DNA of 64,000 nucleotides, taken from NCBI GenBank assembly GCA_036867785.1, contig CP145427.1, positions 658,822-722,821 on the forward strand, read 5' to 3'. The notes beneath the pieces were generated by a model, which saw nothing but the letters and a program-made list of their open reading frames with translations, did no database searches and was not told where the DNA came from. This DNA is from Plasmodiophora brassicae. Lineage: Eukaryota; Endomyxa: Phytomyxea; Phytomyxea; Plasmodiophorida. Made by a program: the position numbers and the translations under genes. Shown in pieces: positions 9,290 through 23,082 of this stretch. Positions within the stretch are counted from its first letter, which is position 1; the number at the start of each line of letters is the position of its first letter.

Positions 9290-12200
9290 ATGACGTCCGA
9301 TCGCTCCGTCATGACGATCGCCAGCGGCGTCCTGATCGCGCTCGCCGTGGCAGCCTCCGTCGCCGACGCCCAGGGTGACTGCGTTTGCCAGGGCAACACG
9401 ACCTGTACCGGCGCTAGGCTAACCTGTGCCAACGGCGGCAACTTCGCCCCTGGGACCTGCCAATCCATTATGTACGGCGCTGGGAGGTGTCGCTATGGGT
9501 AAGCCCTGACGCATGTCGCCAGGCGATGCCCAGGGCAGGAGGCGGCGACGGCGTGCCGCTGCCCAATGGGGTATTCGGGCGTCGCCTGCGAGATCATCAA
9601 GCCTGAGGTCGGCCCGGCGATTTGCGGGTCGAAGGGCCTCGTCTACGACGACCAGATGCTGAACACGGCCGCCGCAAAGTACATCGAGTGCCAGGCCGAC
9701 CACACCGACGTCATCGACATGCTGAACTTGCAAGGTATACCACCTGCGGGCGACCCGGGTCGCCACCACAAATGCTGACCGGGTACCATTGCAGATCACC
9801 GCATCAACGTGACAATGGACCTGCCGGAACGCCAGATGAACGTGCAGCTGTGGACGCGCCTGGACACCAACGGCATGTGCGGCCCCATGGTCCAGTACTT
9901 CGACTGCACCGTCTCCGACTGCTCGTTCTACGGCAACGTCACCGGTACCGCCGCTGGCCAATGGTGTATCGTCGGCCGAGGCAACCGTTTGACCCTTTTA
10001 CTGCCGGCGCAGAGGGGAAGACGACGGTGTCCTGCCCGACGAAGACGTGCAAATGGTGCAAGAAGGCGGAGGGGTGCAGCCCGCTGGTCGGGAGCCTGAT
10101 CAAGGCGTTCGAGGACACCACCGTCCCCCTGACGCTGACCGTCGACATGTCGCAAGCGTTCACCATCAAGACGACCGTCCACATGGTCGGGTGCTGGCAA
10201 CCGCACGACGCTACGAACGATTCTAAACGCCCGCCCCTTGTTCAGACGGCCGACAAGTTCCAGCTCGACCTGCCCGTAACGTGCAGGACCGGCGCCTGCG
10301 TCACGAAGAAACAGTTCATTCCCGATAACGCGCCGCAGACGCCGACGTCGTCGTCGAGCGTCGCCAAGGTACCCGTGACCGCCAGGCGGCCGCTGTCCGG
10401 TCGCTGACGCACGAACGACGTCTTCAGATGGTGTTCTGCTCGTCGCTGGCCATCGCCATGTACGTCCTGCTGGCCGGCGCCGCCCTCTTCGTCAACTGGG
10501 AGCTGCGGTCGCCGCCGCCCGTCATCCGAGCCATGATCCTGGACCACAGCCACGACAAGCCGCACCTCGTCGTCAACGACAGCGGCATCGTCGACGACGA
10601 CTACAACCGCCTGAGCACCAGCGCCGATTCCGGGGGCGTTCCCGTCCAAGGTTGCCCTCCCACACACGCTCCCTCTCGCGGTTCTGCAATTGACGATAGC
10701 GCGTGCAGGCGAGGAACATTCGTCGGTGGTGGAGGTTGCCGACGCGCAGAAGGTCGCTCACCCGAACGGGCGATTCGGGCTGGTTTGGCACGACGTCCAC
10801 TATCGGTTCCGGGCGCGCCGCGACCTGTGCGGCCGCCGGCATCAGGTCCCGCCGATCCTCTGCCAGAACAGCGGCGTCGTACGACCCGGCGAGATGGTTG
10901 CCATTCTCGGTACAGGAGGGCGTTTGGGACAGTGCCGATCGACGTTTAACACCCCGTCGTCGTCGTCCAGGGGCCAGCGGTGCGGGCAAGTCAACGCTGC
11001 TGGACATTCTGGGCGGGATCGACAAGAAGGGCCTGGTCAGCGGGTACGTCGGCGTGTTCGGCGACCACCACGTCAAGCGGCGCGACATCGTGTCGTACGT
11101 CGTCCAGGACGACTACAACCTGGCGACGATGACCGTCTGGGAGACGCTCGCCTTCAGGTAGAGGGTGCACCGGCGACCCGTTCCGCTTGGCCTGACGGCG
11201 ACGACGACAGTGCCCGCATGCGGCTGCCGTCCGACACGACCGACCACGAGATCATGCTGCGCGTCCGCCACGTCATCGAGGAGCTGGCCCTGGTCAAGGT
11301 CGCCACGTCCAAGGTTGGCACGGTCGAGCGCGGTGGCATCTCCGGCGGTGAGCGCCGCCGCCTGGCGGTCGGCGGTACGTGGGCGTTTGCCTACCGACCG
11401 TCCGCCGATCTGACGGCGTGTGTGTGTGTGTGTGCCATAGTCGAGCTGGTTGCCGAGCCGCGCGTTCTGCTGGCCGACGAGCCGACGAGCGGCCTGGACA
11501 GCTACTACGCCGACATGCTCGTCAGGACTCTTCGTCGGCGGGCGGTACGCGACCAGTGCGCCGTCCTGCTGACGATCCACCAGCCGCCGGCCCACCTGTT
11601 CCCGCTCTTCCACAAGGTTGCCCTCGTATCGTGGAGGAGCGCGCGCGTCCTAACGTCCGGTCGCAGGTCGTCCTGATGTGCAAAGGCGGGACGATGGCGT
11701 TCAACGGGCGGCCGGCGGACGCGATCACGTTCTTCGAGCAGCAGACGGGGACGACGATGCCGCCGGGGGCGAACCCGTTCGAGTTCCTGGTCGAGGCCCT
11801 GTCCAACCGGTCCAAGTCGTTCAACGCCGAGATCGTTCGGAGCTTCGCCCAGTCGGACCACCACCGCGTCGTGCAGGACGAGGTGACCACGTGCCGCCAG
11901 TCCAAGGTGCGGGGCGCGCGCCAGTGGCCTGAGTCGCATCCCTGAACGCCGCTTAGGACGTGCAGCGGACGCTGCCGAAGCGGAGCACGACCCGGATCTC
12001 GATGGCGAAGCAGGTCTCGTTGCTGACGGTGCGCGCGTTCCGGAACGTGGCGCGGGACCCATCGCTGCTGCTGATGTACAATTGTGTGACGATGGGCGTC
12101 GCCGTGCTCGTCGGCCTCGTGTTCTACCGGCTGACCAACGACCTGGTCGGCGCCCAGAACAGGGTACGTCCTGGTTTCGCCCACGCCCGTCCGGGACGTA

Positions 12201-13025
12201 CGCTTAGCCCTCGGTCCCCACAGGCCGGCTTTATGTTCTTCACCGTCCTGTTCATGTCGCTCCTCAACATGTCGTCCATGGGGCACTGTCAGCACGCCGT
12301 CGCATGCATCGCTAGCATGGCACCTCACTGACCGGCGCGTTTCGCAGTCGTCCTGGACCGGATCCTGTTGTGGCGCGAGCGGTTCGCCGGGTTCTACACG
12401 ATCGGTAAGCGGCGGCGTGCCAGACGCGACGTGTGTTTCCGACGGACACGATGTCGTGCGCACAGGTCCGTACTTTGCGTCCAAGATCATCGTCGACCTG
12501 GTGCCGTTCCGCATCCTGCCGCCGATCCTGTACGCGTCCGTGTCGTACTGGCTGGTGGGCCTGCAGCCGGACGCCGAGCACTTCCTGCGGTTCACGGCGG
12601 TGCTGGTCTTGACCAACCTGATGGCCGGCGCCCTGGTCTTCTTCATCTCGGCGGCCAGCGGCAACATTGGCCAGGCGAACCTGGTCGGCATCCTCGTGTT
12701 CATCTACGCGATGGTGTTCGGCGGGCTGCTGCTCAACCCGGGCAGCACGAACTCGATCCTGTCCGGCCTGACCTGCACGTCGTTCATCAACTACGCGTAC
12801 GAGAACCTCCTGTCCAACGAGCTGCACGGCCTCCCGATGACGTTCGACCCGAAAGGGTTCGGCGTCGGCGTCAGCGTAGCGGCCAGCGGCGACGCGATCC
12901 TCGACAACCTGAGCTTCTCGTTCGACCACTTCGAGAAGAACATGCTGATCCTGTCCAGCGCGTTCGCGTTCGTCACGCTGGCCACCTACGTCGTCCTGAA
13001 ACAATGCCAGCGACGCAGGAAGTAG
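9290..13025 (+). CDS. ABCG (white/brown) half-transporter with Cys-rich ectodomain
   Basis: Fourteen exons fit in phase: 9290-9498, 9523-9734, 9795-9944, 10013-10368, 10428-10650, 10709-10909, 10971-11157, 11211-11374, 11441-11616, 11667-11906, 11957-12163, 12224-12287, 12348-12404, 12466-13025 (1,001 residues). A signal peptide (SGVLIALAVAASVADAQ) leads into a long cysteine-rich extracellular part with an EGF-like CRCPMGYSGVAC, then a first membrane segment (VFCSSLAIAMYVLLAGAALF, exon 5). The nucleotide-binding domain has Walker A GASGAGKST (exon 7), signature ISGGERRRLAVG (exon 8), Walker B VLLADEPTSG (exon 9) and the TIHQP switch. Exons 11-14 carry the C-terminal membrane domain. This order matches ABCG proteins with an N-terminal Cys-rich region, such as plant ABCG24/28. 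Substrate unknown. The first intron would be only 24 bases; a 45-base alternative (9489-9533, weaker donor) is also in phase. A broken copy of exons 4-6 lies at 4271-4915. Confidence 0.88.
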
Positions 13026-13448
13026 CGCTTGCGCTGCGCGGCCCCTACAAATACAGCCAACGGAATTCGGACTGGCGCAGTTCACGGCGTGTCTCTGCAG
13101 CGATTTTATGCGCGACTGCAGACCGACGCGTCGCTTGCGGCTGCCGGTGCGGCAGGGCGGCCGGCGTCAACAGTGTGCAGCGCTGGCGTCACGGCAACGC
13201 GCAGTGACGTCATGGGGGGCGGCAGACAGGGGCCCGGGCCCGTGAATCACGGCCGCCCACCCCACTGTGCCTGGTATCCAGCCAGCGACATATCTGCCCA
13301 TTCACAATTGTCTATAACGATCGCCAGGTCGTTTTCTCGAAACGGATCCGCACCAAGCTCGCCTAGCCTCGAATCAGCAGCCCCTGCCTTGACGGCCGTC
13401 CCGCGATCCACCACTGCCCCGAGGGTCGTCGTTGTTCCTGCCTGTCCC

Positions 13449-14306
13449 ATGGCCATGACGCGGTGCTACACGCGGGATACGGTGAACGCGCCGCGCCCAG
13501 GCGTCGCGCTCCCGTGCAACAAGTCGCTTCCATGCGACGACGACGACGCCGCCGTCGCCGACGGCAGCAGCAGCAACCGGCAGTTCGAATCTGTTGTGGA
13601 GTTCGACCTCTGCCAGCAGCTGCCGACGCTGCCGGCGGGCATCGCCACGCTCTACGAGGCGGTGCGCGCGCGACGCGACCGCCAGGACGAGTTCATGCTC
13701 GGGTACCATTTCGACGTCGGCGCGATCGACGGGCAGACGATGCCGGCGTCGACGGCGCAGGCCCTGTACTGGTACAAGCGGGCCGCCGACAACGGGCACA
13801 CGATCGCGCAGCTCAACCTGGGCGTCCTGTACGAAACGGGGCACCAGAACGCGCAGGCACGTGATTACCCGCGCGCCGTGCGCTGGTACTACCAGGCGGC
13901 GCTGAGCGGGCACCAGGGCGCTCAGTTCAACCTGGGCCGGCTCTTCTGGTCCGGCAAGGGCGTCCCGCAGGACCTGAAGACGGCGTTCGGGTTCTTCAAG
14001 AAGGCGGCCAAGAAGGGCAACCACATGGCGATGACGAACGTCGGCGCCATGTACATGTCCGGGAACGGCGTCCGGGCGAACGCCAACGAGGCGCGCCGCT
14101 GGTCGCAGCTGGCCGCCATGAAGTCGAACGCGGTCGCCCACCACAACCTGGGCGTCATGTACGAGAACGGGCTGGGCGGGCGCCGCGACCTGGAGCTCGC
14201 CGCCAGCCACTTCCGGCAGGCGCTGGACCCGGCCATGGACCACCCCGTGTCCGAGGCCCTGTCCAGGGAGCTGCGCCGGTCCAGGGACCCGCTGATCTTC
14301 ACGTGA
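13449..14306 (+). CDS. Sel1-like repeat protein
   Basis: The frame is open from before 13212 to 14306; in-frame ATGs at 13212 (364 residues) and 13449 (285 residues) are both possible. I chose 13449 because the text before it is low-complexity. From about 13730 there are four to five Sel1/TPR-like repeats with the A-x-x-W-Y/F-x-x-A-A-x-x-G pattern (ALYWYKRAADNGHTIAQLNLGVLYETG, AVRWYYQAALSGHQGAQFNLGRLFWSGKG, AFGFFKKAAKKGNHMAMTNVGAMYMSGNGV and so on, listed here only by their first lines). Such repeats form a helical scaffold for protein partners. No enzyme domain or signal peptide is evident. It follows the ABC gene by about 400 bases on the same strand. Confidence 0.8.
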   Translation: MAMTRCYTRDTVNAPRPGVALPCNKSLPCDDDDAAVADGSSSNRQFESVVEFDLCQQLPTLPAGIATLYEAVRARRDRQDEFMLGYHFDVGAIDGQTMPASTAQALYWYKRAADNGHTIAQLNLGVLYETGHQNAQARDYPRAVRWYYQAALSGHQGAQFNLGRLFWSGKGVPQDLKTAFGFFKKAAKKGNHMAMTNVGAMYMSGNGVRANANEARRWSQLAAMKSNAVAHHNLGVMYENGLGGRRDLELAASHFRQALDPAMDHPVSEALSRELRRSRDPLIFT

Positions 14307-14515
14307 CCCTCACTCATAGTCGGCAAGACACACCCCCATCCCCCCCTTATATATGTAAGTATATACATGCGACTGCACCGAACTCACCTCCGGCCTGCCC
14401 AGCCACACGTTTCCTGACCGGGTGTGTGTTACCCCACCGGCCGGATCGAGTGAGTACGCGTGCCCCCCGGTTGCACACTGTGATACTACCTGATAACGGC
14501 CGAAACCTGTGCTGG

Positions 14516-15043
14516 ATGAAGCCGACCCACGTTGCCGCCTGCGGCGAGGTCGTCGTCGCGTGCGCGCCCGTCCGGCGACGCAAGGCGACGAACGTGTCGT
14601 GCACGCACTGTGTTCGCAGCAAGGCCAGGTGCGGCAAGGAGCGCCCGTGCGCCAGGTGCACCCGCCAGGGCCTGGCCAGCACCTGCGTCGATCGTGCGGC
14701 GGCCCCGAAGCGCGCGACACGAGCCGACCCGGCGCGAGCGGCGACCCGCCCTCCACGAGCGTACGTCGCGTGCCACCATTGTCGCGGCGCCAAGGCCCGG
14801 TGCGACGACGGGCGCCCGTGCACCCGCTGCCGACGTCTGGGACGATCCAACGACTGCCGATCGGCCACGAGGGCGTCCAGCAGGGCGGTGGCGGCGGCAA
14901 AGACGATCCTGACGGTCGCGTGCGGCATCCCGACGGCGGGCGATGACATGAACGACGAGCTGATGGCCGCCGCCACGTCGCTGCTGACCCTGTACCAGGA
15001 CCTGGCGCTCGCCGGGCAGCTCGTCAGCATGGCCATCGAATAA
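14516..15043 (+). CDS. Small protein with two Zn2Cys6-type clusters
   Basis: From the ATG at 14516 the frame gives 175 residues. Two binuclear-cluster-like motifs follow one another: CTHCVRSKARCGKERPCARC...C and CHHCRGAKARCDDGRPCTRC...C, both with the C-x2-C-x6-C-x5-C-x2-C-x8-C spacing of fungal Gal4-type DNA-binding domains. The rest is short and has no fungal regulatory domain. A second gene of the same design lies on the other strand at 18384-18926. Zn2Cys6 clusters bind DNA in fungi; here a nuclear DNA-binding role is inference. Tandem clusters within one small protein are unusual. The frame is open upstream to 14303 but that text is not protein-like. Confidence 0.75.
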   Translation: MKPTHVAACGEVVVACAPVRRRKATNVSCTHCVRSKARCGKERPCARCTRQGLASTCVDRAAAPKRATRADPARAATRPPRAYVACHHCRGAKARCDDGRPCTRCRRLGRSNDCRSATRASSRAVAAAKTILTVACGIPTAGDDMNDELMAAATSLLTLYQDLALAGQLVSMAIE

Positions 15044-15136
15044 CCTATCTCTCGCTGTGTGTGTATAAACCTATCCATCCGTGTTTGATCGCCATCCGAC
15101 GTCTGCGCGTGGGGGTGCGACAGACGTCCGTCTGTC

Positions 15137-16161
15137 CTAGAGGTCGTGCGGTTTCCCGCCGTCCCGAACGGGGACCAGCCACAGCCAGGGCCGCCGACCG
15201 AGCACGCTGCGAACGTTGTCCAGCAGGCCGACGTCGAACGGATTGCGGTACTGCACGACGACACGCGTCACGAGGGCGGGGTGCACCGACAGCGCGCCGC
15301 AGGGCAACGACGAACCTGGGGGCGGCAGGAGAACCCGCGCTTCTCATGCAGCTCGATGCTGGTCAGGTTGGCGGCCAGCAGCACGACGTGGAACACCAGG
15401 AACAGGCCGATGCCGACGGAGACGGTGCCGGCGACGAGGGCCACGGTCCCGAAGTGGACCCGAGACTCGGCGAACAGCGACAGCAGGAAGGACCGCGGGT
15501 AGTACCGCCCGTGGACGTCGCAGATGGCCAGCGCGATCACGCCACAGGCAACCGCCTGCCGACGCGCCCCGCTGTCAGCAGCCGTAGACGGAGAGAGAGA
15601 GACACGCAGACCGTCCAGAACAGCATCAGCAGGAAGAACTTGTGGTTGCCGGCGCCGATGCAATTGCCGACGAACATGCAGCAGCTGCGAGGACGACGAT
15701 CGCGCGTTAGCCAGGCACGGCGGTCGCGGGCGCGCGGCACGAAACGGTACGGGGCACCGACTGGTCCATTCGCATCGCGCACCGCCCGCATCGGTCGCAG
15801 TGGTGCGCCCGGTCCGGTTTGAACACGCGGCACTTGCGGCAGAAGCGGAACGCCTGCCGGTCGGACCGCTTCCGCTCGACGCACGTCGTCGGTGTCGGCG
15901 TGAAATCGGACGGGATCCGCCCTGGTCGGACGCGTCAGCCACGGCGGGTCAGGTGGGCGCGACCGGGCGATCACCTGGATCGGTGCGCGACGTCCTGTAG
16001 AACGCGACGACGTGCAGGGCGTACGCGGCCAGGAAGACGGTCAGGTAGGCACCGGGCGCGCGGCCAGGCACGAACGCCATGACGTAGGTGAAGACGGCGG
16101 CCAGCAGGACGGACGAGAGCGCCGTCAGCGCTAGCGCCAGACGGTCGCAGCACCGGGGCAT
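15137..16161 (-). CDS. DHHC-family palmitoyltransferase with a DHCC active-site motif
   Basis: Five exons on the minus strand fit in phase: 16161-15975, 15921-15762, 15684-15612, 15555-15316 and 15250-15137, giving 257 residues. Two membrane segments come first, then the DPG motif (RTDPGRIP), the cysteine-rich domain CRKCRVFKPDRAHHCDRCGRC, the active-site stretch MDHCCMFVGNCIG, two more membrane segments, the TTxE-like TSIELHEK and the C-terminal NPFDVGLLDNVRSVLG. This is the full layout of a zDHHC S-acyltransferase of the Golgi/ER/plasma membrane. The oddity is DHCC where DHHC is expected: the second His is Cys, created across the 77-base intron (donor 15761, acceptor 15685). The catalytic Cys position is kept. 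The next gene on the right starts with an MGC acylation-type N-terminus. Confidence 0.85.
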
Positions 16162-16543
16162 TACGCACCGCCTTCCCCCCGACCGATGGATTGCCCGACG
16201 ACGCTCAGCCTGTGCCGGACCGGGAGGCGCGGGGCGGGTCCTCCTTCCCGGAGTCAGGCGGGATCCTCTGCGCCGCTGGACGCGCCCTACTCTTCGCAGG
16301 CGGGACCCGTATACGCGTGCGCGTTTCAGTGGCGCTTCCAGCAGGACAGCCATGACGTCCGTGCGAGATCGCTGACTTCCCAGGGGCGAAGATGCTGGGA
16401 GGGCCGGTTGCTGCCCAGCGCGGGAAGCGTACCGATGCGTTTCTCCGAACATTGTCGGTTCCAGTGCACGGAGGCAGGTTCGATCGACGGCGGTACCCAG
16501 GGCGACCCACGGTTAAGCGTGCATAGACGCTCTAGCGAGGACG
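16162..16543. other. Divergent intergenic region, no gene seen
   Basis: This is the shared upstream region of the leftward palmitoyltransferase and the rightward MGC protein. Both strands have open but featureless frames typical of GC-rich DNA. Confidence 0.4.
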
Positions 16544-17362
16544 ATGGGCTGCCAGCATTCGCACGCCGGTTTGCAGGACGAGGAGACCGGCATCCCGCAG
16601 GAAGCGGAAACTGTGGCGGCGGACGCGGTGCAGGCGCCAGCGTCGGTAGGCGCGTCATCGGACACACCACCACACGAGACACAGGATGGGCGCGCAGTGG
16701 ACGTTACACCACGACCCACGCCCGTAGATGGTGACGTCAGCACCGATGCTGCGGCGCCAACCACAAAGAAGGTCGTGTTCACACGCGAGACGACGCGCCT
16801 GACTGGGCGTAAGGTCGCCAAGCGGCTAGCGCGAACCGTCCTGCAGCAGGCCGGCTGCCACGACGACGGACGCATCGCGTTGCCGGCGTTGATCACACTC
16901 GCCAGGTCCGGGTCGTCAGGCGACGACAGCGCTCTCGTCGAGGTCCTCCTCCGCCACCTTCGTCTCGACGGCAATAGCGGTGAAGGGCAGCTGCCCGGCG
17001 AGAACGGACCCGGGCAGGTGGACCCCACCGTCATGGTCCCGTTGGAAAACCTGACCAACCTGTTCGCCGCCCTTCCTGCGGTCGACGCCGACGCATCGCC
17101 GAAACCCCTGGACGGGTTCCTCCAATGGCACGCCACCCAGACCCGATGCCGCACCTGTCGAACGTCGAAACCGATTCGCTCCCCGCGATTCGCCAACCTG
17201 CAGACGGCCGCCGCGACAGGCCGCCCCCGGCTTCCTCCCCTAAAGGCAGCCACGCGCCTACCACCGCCCACGACGCCCGCCTTCATGAAGCCGCCCGTCC
17301 AGGACGCCTGGCTGCTTTCCGGCACCGGAACGTCACCCGCGGATTCAGCAGCCGCCCAGTGA
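16544..17362 (+). CDS. Unknown protein with MGC (acylation-type) N-terminus
   Basis: A single frame of 272 residues starting MGCQHSHAG. Gly 2 and Cys 3 after the initiator Met fit N-myristoylation plus palmitoylation, as on Src-family and calcium-dependent kinases. The body is low-complexity and polar with one more ordered stretch at about 75-185 (RETTRLTGRKVAKRLARTVLQQAG ... ALVEVLLRHLRLDG), perhaps an EF-hand-like or helical region, and the tail is Pro/Thr-rich. No catalytic motif is seen. It sits head-to-head with the palmitoyltransferase gene, so membrane targeting is a reasonable guess. Confidence 0.55.
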   Translation: MGCQHSHAGLQDEETGIPQEAETVAADAVQAPASVGASSDTPPHETQDGRAVDVTPRPTPVDGDVSTDAAAPTTKKVVFTRETTRLTGRKVAKRLARTVLQQAGCHDDGRIALPALITLARSGSSGDDSALVEVLLRHLRLDGNSGEGQLPGENGPGQVDPTVMVPLENLTNLFAALPAVDADASPKPLDGFLQWHATQTRCRTCRTSKPIRSPRFANLQTAAATGRPRLPPLKAATRLPPPTTPAFMKPPVQDAWLLSGTGTSPADSAAAQ

Positions 17363-17525
17363 ACGCGCGGCAATGGGCGATGCGGCCTTTGCTCGCTGTT
17401 CAGTAAAACGCACCTGCAGATGACTGCACCGATACTGCTTTCATGCACGCGACGAGGCCCAAATTCTTGCGGCGTGTCGCTGTCGTTACCGCGTCTCGAA
17501 GCGAGCACGGTCGCTTCGTGGAGTC

Positions 17526-18308
17526 ATGAGTTGTACCGCGGGTGCAGCCCCGCAGTCACCGGCGTGCAGCTGCAGCGTCGTCGCAGACAAACGTCGCGCG
17601 CAACGCCGTGTGGGACAGTTGCGCAGACGCGCGGCGCTGCAGATGGACGTTTCGCACGTGCTTCGACTGCTGCGCTCGGTGCAGGACGGGTTAAGCACGC
17701 GGAACATGCGCCTGCTGGGCGTTGACGTTGGCCTGCGTCGTGTGGGCCTGGCGCGATCCGACCTGGCGGCCCGGATCGCGTTCCCTGCTGGGTGCGTGTC
17801 GCGCCCCGGCCACCTGCTGATCGGGTCGGCCACGTCCAGGTGGATGTCCGGCACGCTGTCCAACTCCGATATCATGCAATTCGCCAGCGCGTACAAGGCG
17901 ATTGCGGACCGGTGCAGAGCCGAACCGACCGACGTCGTCGTCGTCGGGTACCCGTTGCAGGACGACGGCACACCGGGGCCCGCCTGCCGGTCCGTCGGCA
18001 CCTTCGTCGACGGGCTGCGACGATGGTGCCGGGCCACGCTGCCACCGGTCGTCTTCTGGGACGAACGATGCAGTACGGCGCGCGTGAACGCGGATGCATG
18101 GGCGCTGGGTCGCCGTCAGTCGCTGGTGGGCGACGGCCACGTCGATGGTGCCGCGGCCGCCATGGTCCTGCAGTCGCTGCTCGACGCCTACCACGACGGG
18201 TTCTACGCTGGGGCCGACGAGCCCGACACGGTCTTCACCGAGCACCTCGACGATGCGCTTCGGGAGCGCCGTCGCCGCCTTCGCCAGTACAAACACGATC
18301 TCGACTAG
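17526..18308 (+). CDS. YqgF/RuvX-like RNase H-fold nuclease
   Basis: One frame of 260 residues. The core starts at about residue 62 with RLLGVDVGLRRVGLA, which is the first strand and catalytic Asp of the YqgF/RuvX family, followed by VVVGYPLQDDG, VVFWDERCST (acidic residue in DER) and a final DGHVDGAAAAMVLQSLLD. These four blocks in this order are diagnostic. Bacterial RuvX/YqgF acts in 16S rRNA processing or as a Holliday-junction resolvase homologue; eukaryotic versions are commonly of organelle or bacterial origin. The first 60 residues have Cys and Arg and could be an organelle-targeting or spurious extension; the ATG at 17706 directly before the domain is an alternative start. Confidence 0.7.
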   Translation: MSCTAGAAPQSPACSCSVVADKRRAQRRVGQLRRRAALQMDVSHVLRLLRSVQDGLSTRNMRLLGVDVGLRRVGLARSDLAARIAFPAGCVSRPGHLLIGSATSRWMSGTLSNSDIMQFASAYKAIADRCRAEPTDVVVVGYPLQDDGTPGPACRSVGTFVDGLRRWCRATLPPVVFWDERCSTARVNADAWALGRRQSLVGDGHVDGAAAAMVLQSLLDAYHDGFYAGADEPDTVFTEHLDDALRERRRRLRQYKHDLD

Positions 18309-18383
18309 TGGTGCGGCGCAACGTGCTTCTATTCAGACAGGTAACTACTAGTCAACACGCGCAACGTGACAGCGTTGTGCTTC

Positions 18384-18469
18384 CTAGGGGCGGCGAATGG
18401 CCATCTCGATGAGCGCCGTCGCGGCGGTGATCTCGTCCAGTGTGACGTCGAACTGGGGCGGCACGACCG

Positions 18470-18500
<31 letters not shown>

Positions 18501-18926
18501 CGCTTCCGGGGGCTGCGGTTCGGCCTTAGGCACCCGGCAGGTGATGCTGCGTCCCAGGCGGTAGCAGCGCCCGCACGGGTGCCCGTCATCGCAGCGCGAC
18601 TTGGCAACGCGGCACGATGAACAGGCGAACGCCGTGCGAGGCGCCGGTTTGTCTGAGGAGATGCGCGCGCGGGGTGCCTTCACGGTGCAGTCCCGGTTCA
18701 CGCACGTCGCCTCCTGGTGCAGGCGGATGCATCGTGGGCATGGGCGCTGCTGCCCACACTTGGCCTTGGCGCGGACGCAGTGCGTGCACGACACGTTCGT
18801 CGCCTTCCGGGAACCGGGGCGGGGCAGCGCCGGCGCGATCCGGACCGCAGCACCCGCCGTACGCTGCGCCGCCTTGGACTGCGACGACGCCGCCTTGCGC
18901 CAGCGTACAAGCGAGAATGCATGCAT
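18384..18926 (-). CDS. Second double-Zn2Cys6 protein
   Basis: Minus-strand frame of 180 residues from the ATG at 18926. It has the same two-cluster design as the gene at 14516: CTHCVRAKAKCGQQRPCPRC...C and CSSCRVAKSRCDDGHPCGRC...C, with the flanking text RRKATNVSCTHCVR/SRKATNVSCTHCVR nearly identical, so the two are paralogues. A run of nine serines (CTG/CAG-type triplets at about 18472-18500) follows the second cluster, then a short helical C-terminus. A DNA-binding role is inferred from the motif. The two copies are about 3.4 kb apart on opposite strands. Confidence 0.75.
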
Positions 18927-19288
18927 GCAGGCGCAAGCTAAGTTCACCGACTTATGGCGCTGGCGTCGCGCCCGGCCGATGCGTCGGAGCCGTAACCCCC
19001 ATGATCACATGTTCAACATGTGGAGGGCGTATCCCGAGCGTGCCGGCGCCACAGCGCCTGGCCCCAAAACCAGGCCACGGCGACGTCGCATCGTCGGCAT
19101 CGCCGCGCGCCCCGCACATTCGATTTGCGCGCGACGCAGGCCACTGTCGCGTTCTCGGCAAAAAACGTGCGGCGCTTATTTTTCCGCTGCCTTTTTGCAG
19201 CGCCGGCTAAATATAGCCCGTCGCAACTGCAGCAGCGTGGTGCAGTGTGTGGGGCGGGATCGCCCGCTACACGCGTCATTTGGCAAAA
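18927..19288. other. Divergent promoter region, no gene seen
   Basis: Shared upstream region of the leftward Zn2Cys6 gene and the rightward BEACH gene. It contains one AT-rich patch, ctaaatatagc at about 19208-19218, which could be a TATA-like element; no proof. Confidence 0.35.
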
Positions 19289-22881
<3,593 letters not shown>

Positions 22882-23082
22882 CGCGATTGCAACTACATGG
22901 GGAAGGTGGTGGTGGTCGTGGCCGGCACGGCACTGTCACTCCCGTCAGCGACGCGAAACGCGGATGGCGTCGGGCGGATCGCCCCCCGTCATGTTTACGT
23001 GGGTGTATATAGAGAGACAGACGGGATCGACCCTCGACAGGGTGGGTGCAGGAAGGGCGGTCGCCCCCTGGCCATGGATCGA

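Noticed and set aside
11418-11434. TG dinucleotide run
   Set aside because: It falls inside an ABC gene intron close to the acceptor; short and unremarkable.
11522-12703. 393-codon minus-strand open frame
   Set aside because: It lies antisense to ABC transporter exons 9-14, whose splice sites and motifs are convincing; its own text is Arg/Pro-rich without family likeness.
15588-15612. GA/CT simple repeat as a regulatory element
   Set aside because: It lies inside an intron of the palmitoyltransferase gene and looks like its pyrimidine tract.
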